The notes under the pieces are model-generated. The model was not told the DNA's origin. It did no database searches and saw only the letters and a program-made list of their open reading frames with translations. The translations under genes were made by a program, and so were the position numbers. A DNA stretch of 43,632 nucleotides from positions 1 to 43,632 of the forward strand of contig ONNS01000013.1 in NCBI GenBank assembly GCA_900319275.1, written 5' to 3'. Of the stretch, positions 41,717 to 43,632 are shown in pieces. The number at the start of each line of letters is the position of its first letter. Positions within the stretch are counted from its first letter, which is position 1. Origin of the DNA: an uncultured Eubacteriales bacterium (GTDB lineage: Bacteria; Bacillota; Clostridia; Oscillospirales; Oscillospiraceae).

Positions 41717-43451
41717 TGTCGTCACCTCCCTTGGTCTGCTGCTCATAGATCTCGCGGTAGATCTCGCTCGAGGCCATGAGCTCGGCGTGTGTGCCCCGAT
41801 CGACGATCTGTCCGTTGTCCATGATCAGAATCAGATCGGCGTCCTCAACCGAGGCGACGCGCTGGGCAATGATGATCTTGGTCGTATCGGGGATGTAGTT
41901 TTTAAAGCCTTGGCGGATCAGCGCGTCGGTACGGGTGTCAACGGCGCTGGTGGAGTCGTCCAGAATCAGGATCTTCGGCTTCTTCAGCAGCGCGCGGGCA
42001 ATGCACAGCCGCTGCTTCTGTCCGCCGGAGACGTTCGTGCCGCCCTGCTCGATTTTCGTCTCATAGCCGTCGGGGAAGGAGGAGACGAATTCGTCGGCCT
42101 GGGCGAGCTTCGCGGCCTCGATGATCTCTTCGTCGGTGGCGTTCTCGTTGCCCCAGCGCAGGTTTTCGGCGATCGTGCCGGAGAAGAGCTCGTTTTTCTG
42201 CAGCACCATGGCCACGGCGTTGCGCAGCGCGTGCAGATCGTACTCTCGCACGTCCACACCGCCGACCTTTACACTGCCGCAGCTGACATCGTAGAGGCGG
42301 GGGATCAGCTGCACCAGCGTGGATTTCGAGGTGCCGGTGCCGCCCAGAATGCCGACCGTAGCGCCGGAGGGGATATGCAGGTCGATGCCGGAGAGCGCGA
42401 AGTTCTTGGCGCTCTCGGAGTATTTGAAGGAGACGTCCGTGAAGTCGATCGAGCCGTCGCGGACCTCTTCCACGGCGTTCTCGGGGCTCGTCAGCGCGGA
42501 CTTCTCGTTGAGCACCTCGCAGATGCGGCGCGCGGCCTCGGCCGACATGGTCAGCATCACGTAGATCATCGAAAGCATCATCAGACTCATCAGGATCTGC
42601 ACGCCGTAGGACAGCATGGCCTGGATCTGGCCGATGTCGATGTAGGTGCCGCCGCTCGTCACGACGAGCTTGGCACCGACGGTCAGGATGAAGACCATGT
42701 TGAAGTGCATGCTCAGCTGCATGGCAGGGCTGTTGAGTGCCACCACGCGCTCGGCATAGGTGAAGTCCCGGCGGATCGCGTCGGACGAGGCGGCGAACTT
42801 CTGCTTCTCATATTCTTCGCGCGAGAAGCTTTTTACCACGCGCATGCCGCGCACGTTTTCCTCGATGCTCTCGTTCAGGCGGTCATATTTCTTGAACACC
42901 GCGCGGAAGGCCGGCATGGCCTTGCGGCCGATCATGATGAGCACAAAGGCCAGAAACGGGATCACGATGACGAAGGTCGTCGCGAGCGAGCCCGCCATGC
43001 GGTAGGCCGCAACGATCGAAAAGACGAACATCAGCGGCGCGCGCACGGCGACGCGGATCAGCATCATATAGGCCATCTGGACGTTCGAGATGTCGGTCGT
43101 GAGCCGCGTGACGAGCGAGGCTGTGGAGAACTTGTCGATGTTGGAAAACGAAAAGCTCTGCACCTTCTCAAATACGTCGTGACGGACGTTGCGGGCAAAA
43201 CCGGCCGAGGCCTTCGACCCAAAGTAGCCGCCGCCCGCGCCGCATAAGAGGCTCAGCATGGCCATCACGACCAGCACGACGCCGTCGTGGATCAGCATCT
43301 CCATCGGCATGTTGGCCTTGACGCCGTTGACGAGATCCGCCGTGCGAGTGGGAATCAGCACCTCGAGGATAACCTCGAGCACCATCAACAGCAAAACCAG
43401 GATACTCGGGAGCTTGAATTCCCGCACGCTTTTTCCCAGCGTTTTCAGCAT
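41709..43451 (-). CDS. ABC exporter, ATP-binding/permease subunit (degenerate-site half)
   Basis: A 580-residue half-transporter with six helices (LPSILVLLLMVLEVILEVLI onward), Walker A LGGTGTSKSTLVQ, signature NVSGGQKQRLCIARAL and Walker B ILILDDSTSAVD. Asp replaces the catalytic Glu after Walker B, and Walker A has TSKS instead of AGKS, marking this as the non-canonical half of a heterodimeric exporter. ATG 43451 (MLKTLGKSV) was chosen because AAGGAG lies seven bases upstream; the ATG two codons earlier is too close. It is first of the pair. Confidence 0.93.
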   Translation of the reverse strand: MLKTLGKSVREFKLPSILVLLLMVLEVILEVLIPTRTADLVNGVKANMPMEMLIHDGVVLVVMAMLSLLCGAGGGYFGSKASAGFARNVRHDVFEKVQSFSFSNIDKFSTASLVTRLTTDISNVQMAYMMLIRVAVRAPLMFVFSIVAAYRMAGSLATTFVIVIPFLAFVLIMIGRKAMPAFRAVFKKYDRLNESIEENVRGMRVVKSFSREEYEKQKFAASSDAIRRDFTYAERVVALNSPAMQLSMHFNMVFILTVGAKLVVTSGGTYIDIGQIQAMLSYGVQILMSLMMLSMIYVMLTMSAEAARRICEVLNEKSALTSPENAVEEVRDGSIDFTDVSFKYSESAKNFALSGIDLHIPSGATVGILGGTGTSKSTLVQLIPRLYDVSCGSVKVGGVDVREYDLHALRNAVAMVLQKNELFSGTIAENLRWGNENATDEEIIEAAKLAQADEFVSSFPDGYETKIEQGGTNVSGGQKQRLCIARALLKKPKILILDDSTSAVDTRTDALIRQGFKNYIPDTTKIIIAQRVASVEDADLILIMDNGQIVDRGTHAELMASSEIYREIYEQQTKGGDDNA

Positions 43452-43632
43452 AGACATTCTCCTTATGGTCACCTCTATAATCTCCTGCCCGGCGCTGCAC
43501 CGGATCTTTTGCCCCAGCTTTTTGTGCAAAAAATGAAGTGTACCCCATGTCAAGGACAATTTTGAATTTTAGGGGGTAAAAGAATCCCCCGGATATGGTA
43601 AAATGAAACTGCTTTCCCGCCGTGGAGGATAG
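43452..43632. promoter_or_regulatory. Divergent intergenic region at the right edge
   Basis: On the minus strand TTCAAA (43561-43566), 18 bp and TACACT (43537-43542) could drive the exporter operon. GGGGG/CCCCC (43572-43589) forms a small hairpin. On the plus strand, TAAAAT and a GGAGG at the very end (43624-43628) suggest that another gene starts just outside the window. Confidence 0.4.

Noticed and set aside
39869-43247. Very long open frames antisense to the ABC exporter genes
   Set aside because: They mirror the codon bias of GC-rich genes on the other strand and lack ribosome binding sites and domains. The same holds opposite the GH2, GH36, rel and recJ genes.

Overview
The window reads as the chromosome of a GC-rich, gut-type member of the Clostridia (Oscillospiraceae/Ruminococcaceae-like). 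Support: strong AGGAGG-type ribosome binding sites, an HrcA/CIRCE heat-shock operator, a DtxR-type regulator beside a FeoA-FeoA-FeoB iron locus, a Rel-RecJ-MBL gene block, DUF5685/J-domain and TSCPD proteins, and many short palindromic intergenic repeats of the kind common in gut Firmicutes. The genus cannot be fixed from sequence alone.

Layout. 1-2808 is the end of an integrated mobile element: a partial minus-strand gene at the edge, a truncated sigma-factor fragment ending in a 35-bp tandem duplication, a ~560-nt gene-free block that folds into many strong helices (probable large structured RNA), an excisionase and a tyrosine integrase. The integrase faces the 3' end of an intact tRNA-Val(GAC) (2809-2884, minus), the likely integration target. 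3365-15208 is core genome: a DegV fatty-acid-binding protein, a GH2-GH36 glycosidase operon, a GNAT acetyltransferase, D-Ala-D-Ala ligase, a three-gene cluster of unknown role (membrane zinc-ribbon protein, DUF5685, J-domain protein), two small conserved proteins, an M29 aminopeptidase and a P-loop ATPase. 15366-19437 is the iron locus: a DtxR-family repressor divergent from feoA-feoA-feoB, a FeoB-associated Cys-rich membrane peptide and an HMA metallochaperone-like protein, with palindromic operator candidates at both promoters. 19726-24727 (minus) holds an MBL-fold hydrolase, the bifunctional (p)ppGpp synthetase/hydrolase and RecJ.

25193-31715 (minus) is a six-gene surface-polysaccharide operon: ABC exporter permease and ATPase, three glycosyltransferases and a UDP-galactopyranose-mutase-like flavoprotein, most overlapping by a few bases. 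31994-35821 (plus) is a polar amino-acid-type ABC importer coupled to an AbgB-like M20 amidohydrolase. 36504-39384 holds Hsp20, a TatD nuclease and an M18 aminopeptidase. 39803-43451 (minus) is a heterodimeric ABC exporter pair.

The main unexplained signals are non-coding: the structured block next to the integrase, and a set of palindromic elements (24912-25108, 30052-30166, 35852-35981, 36019-36276, 37804-38091, 39428-39516). Some of these occur in more than one copy whose stems differ by compensated base changes, and several touch or overlap stop codons.
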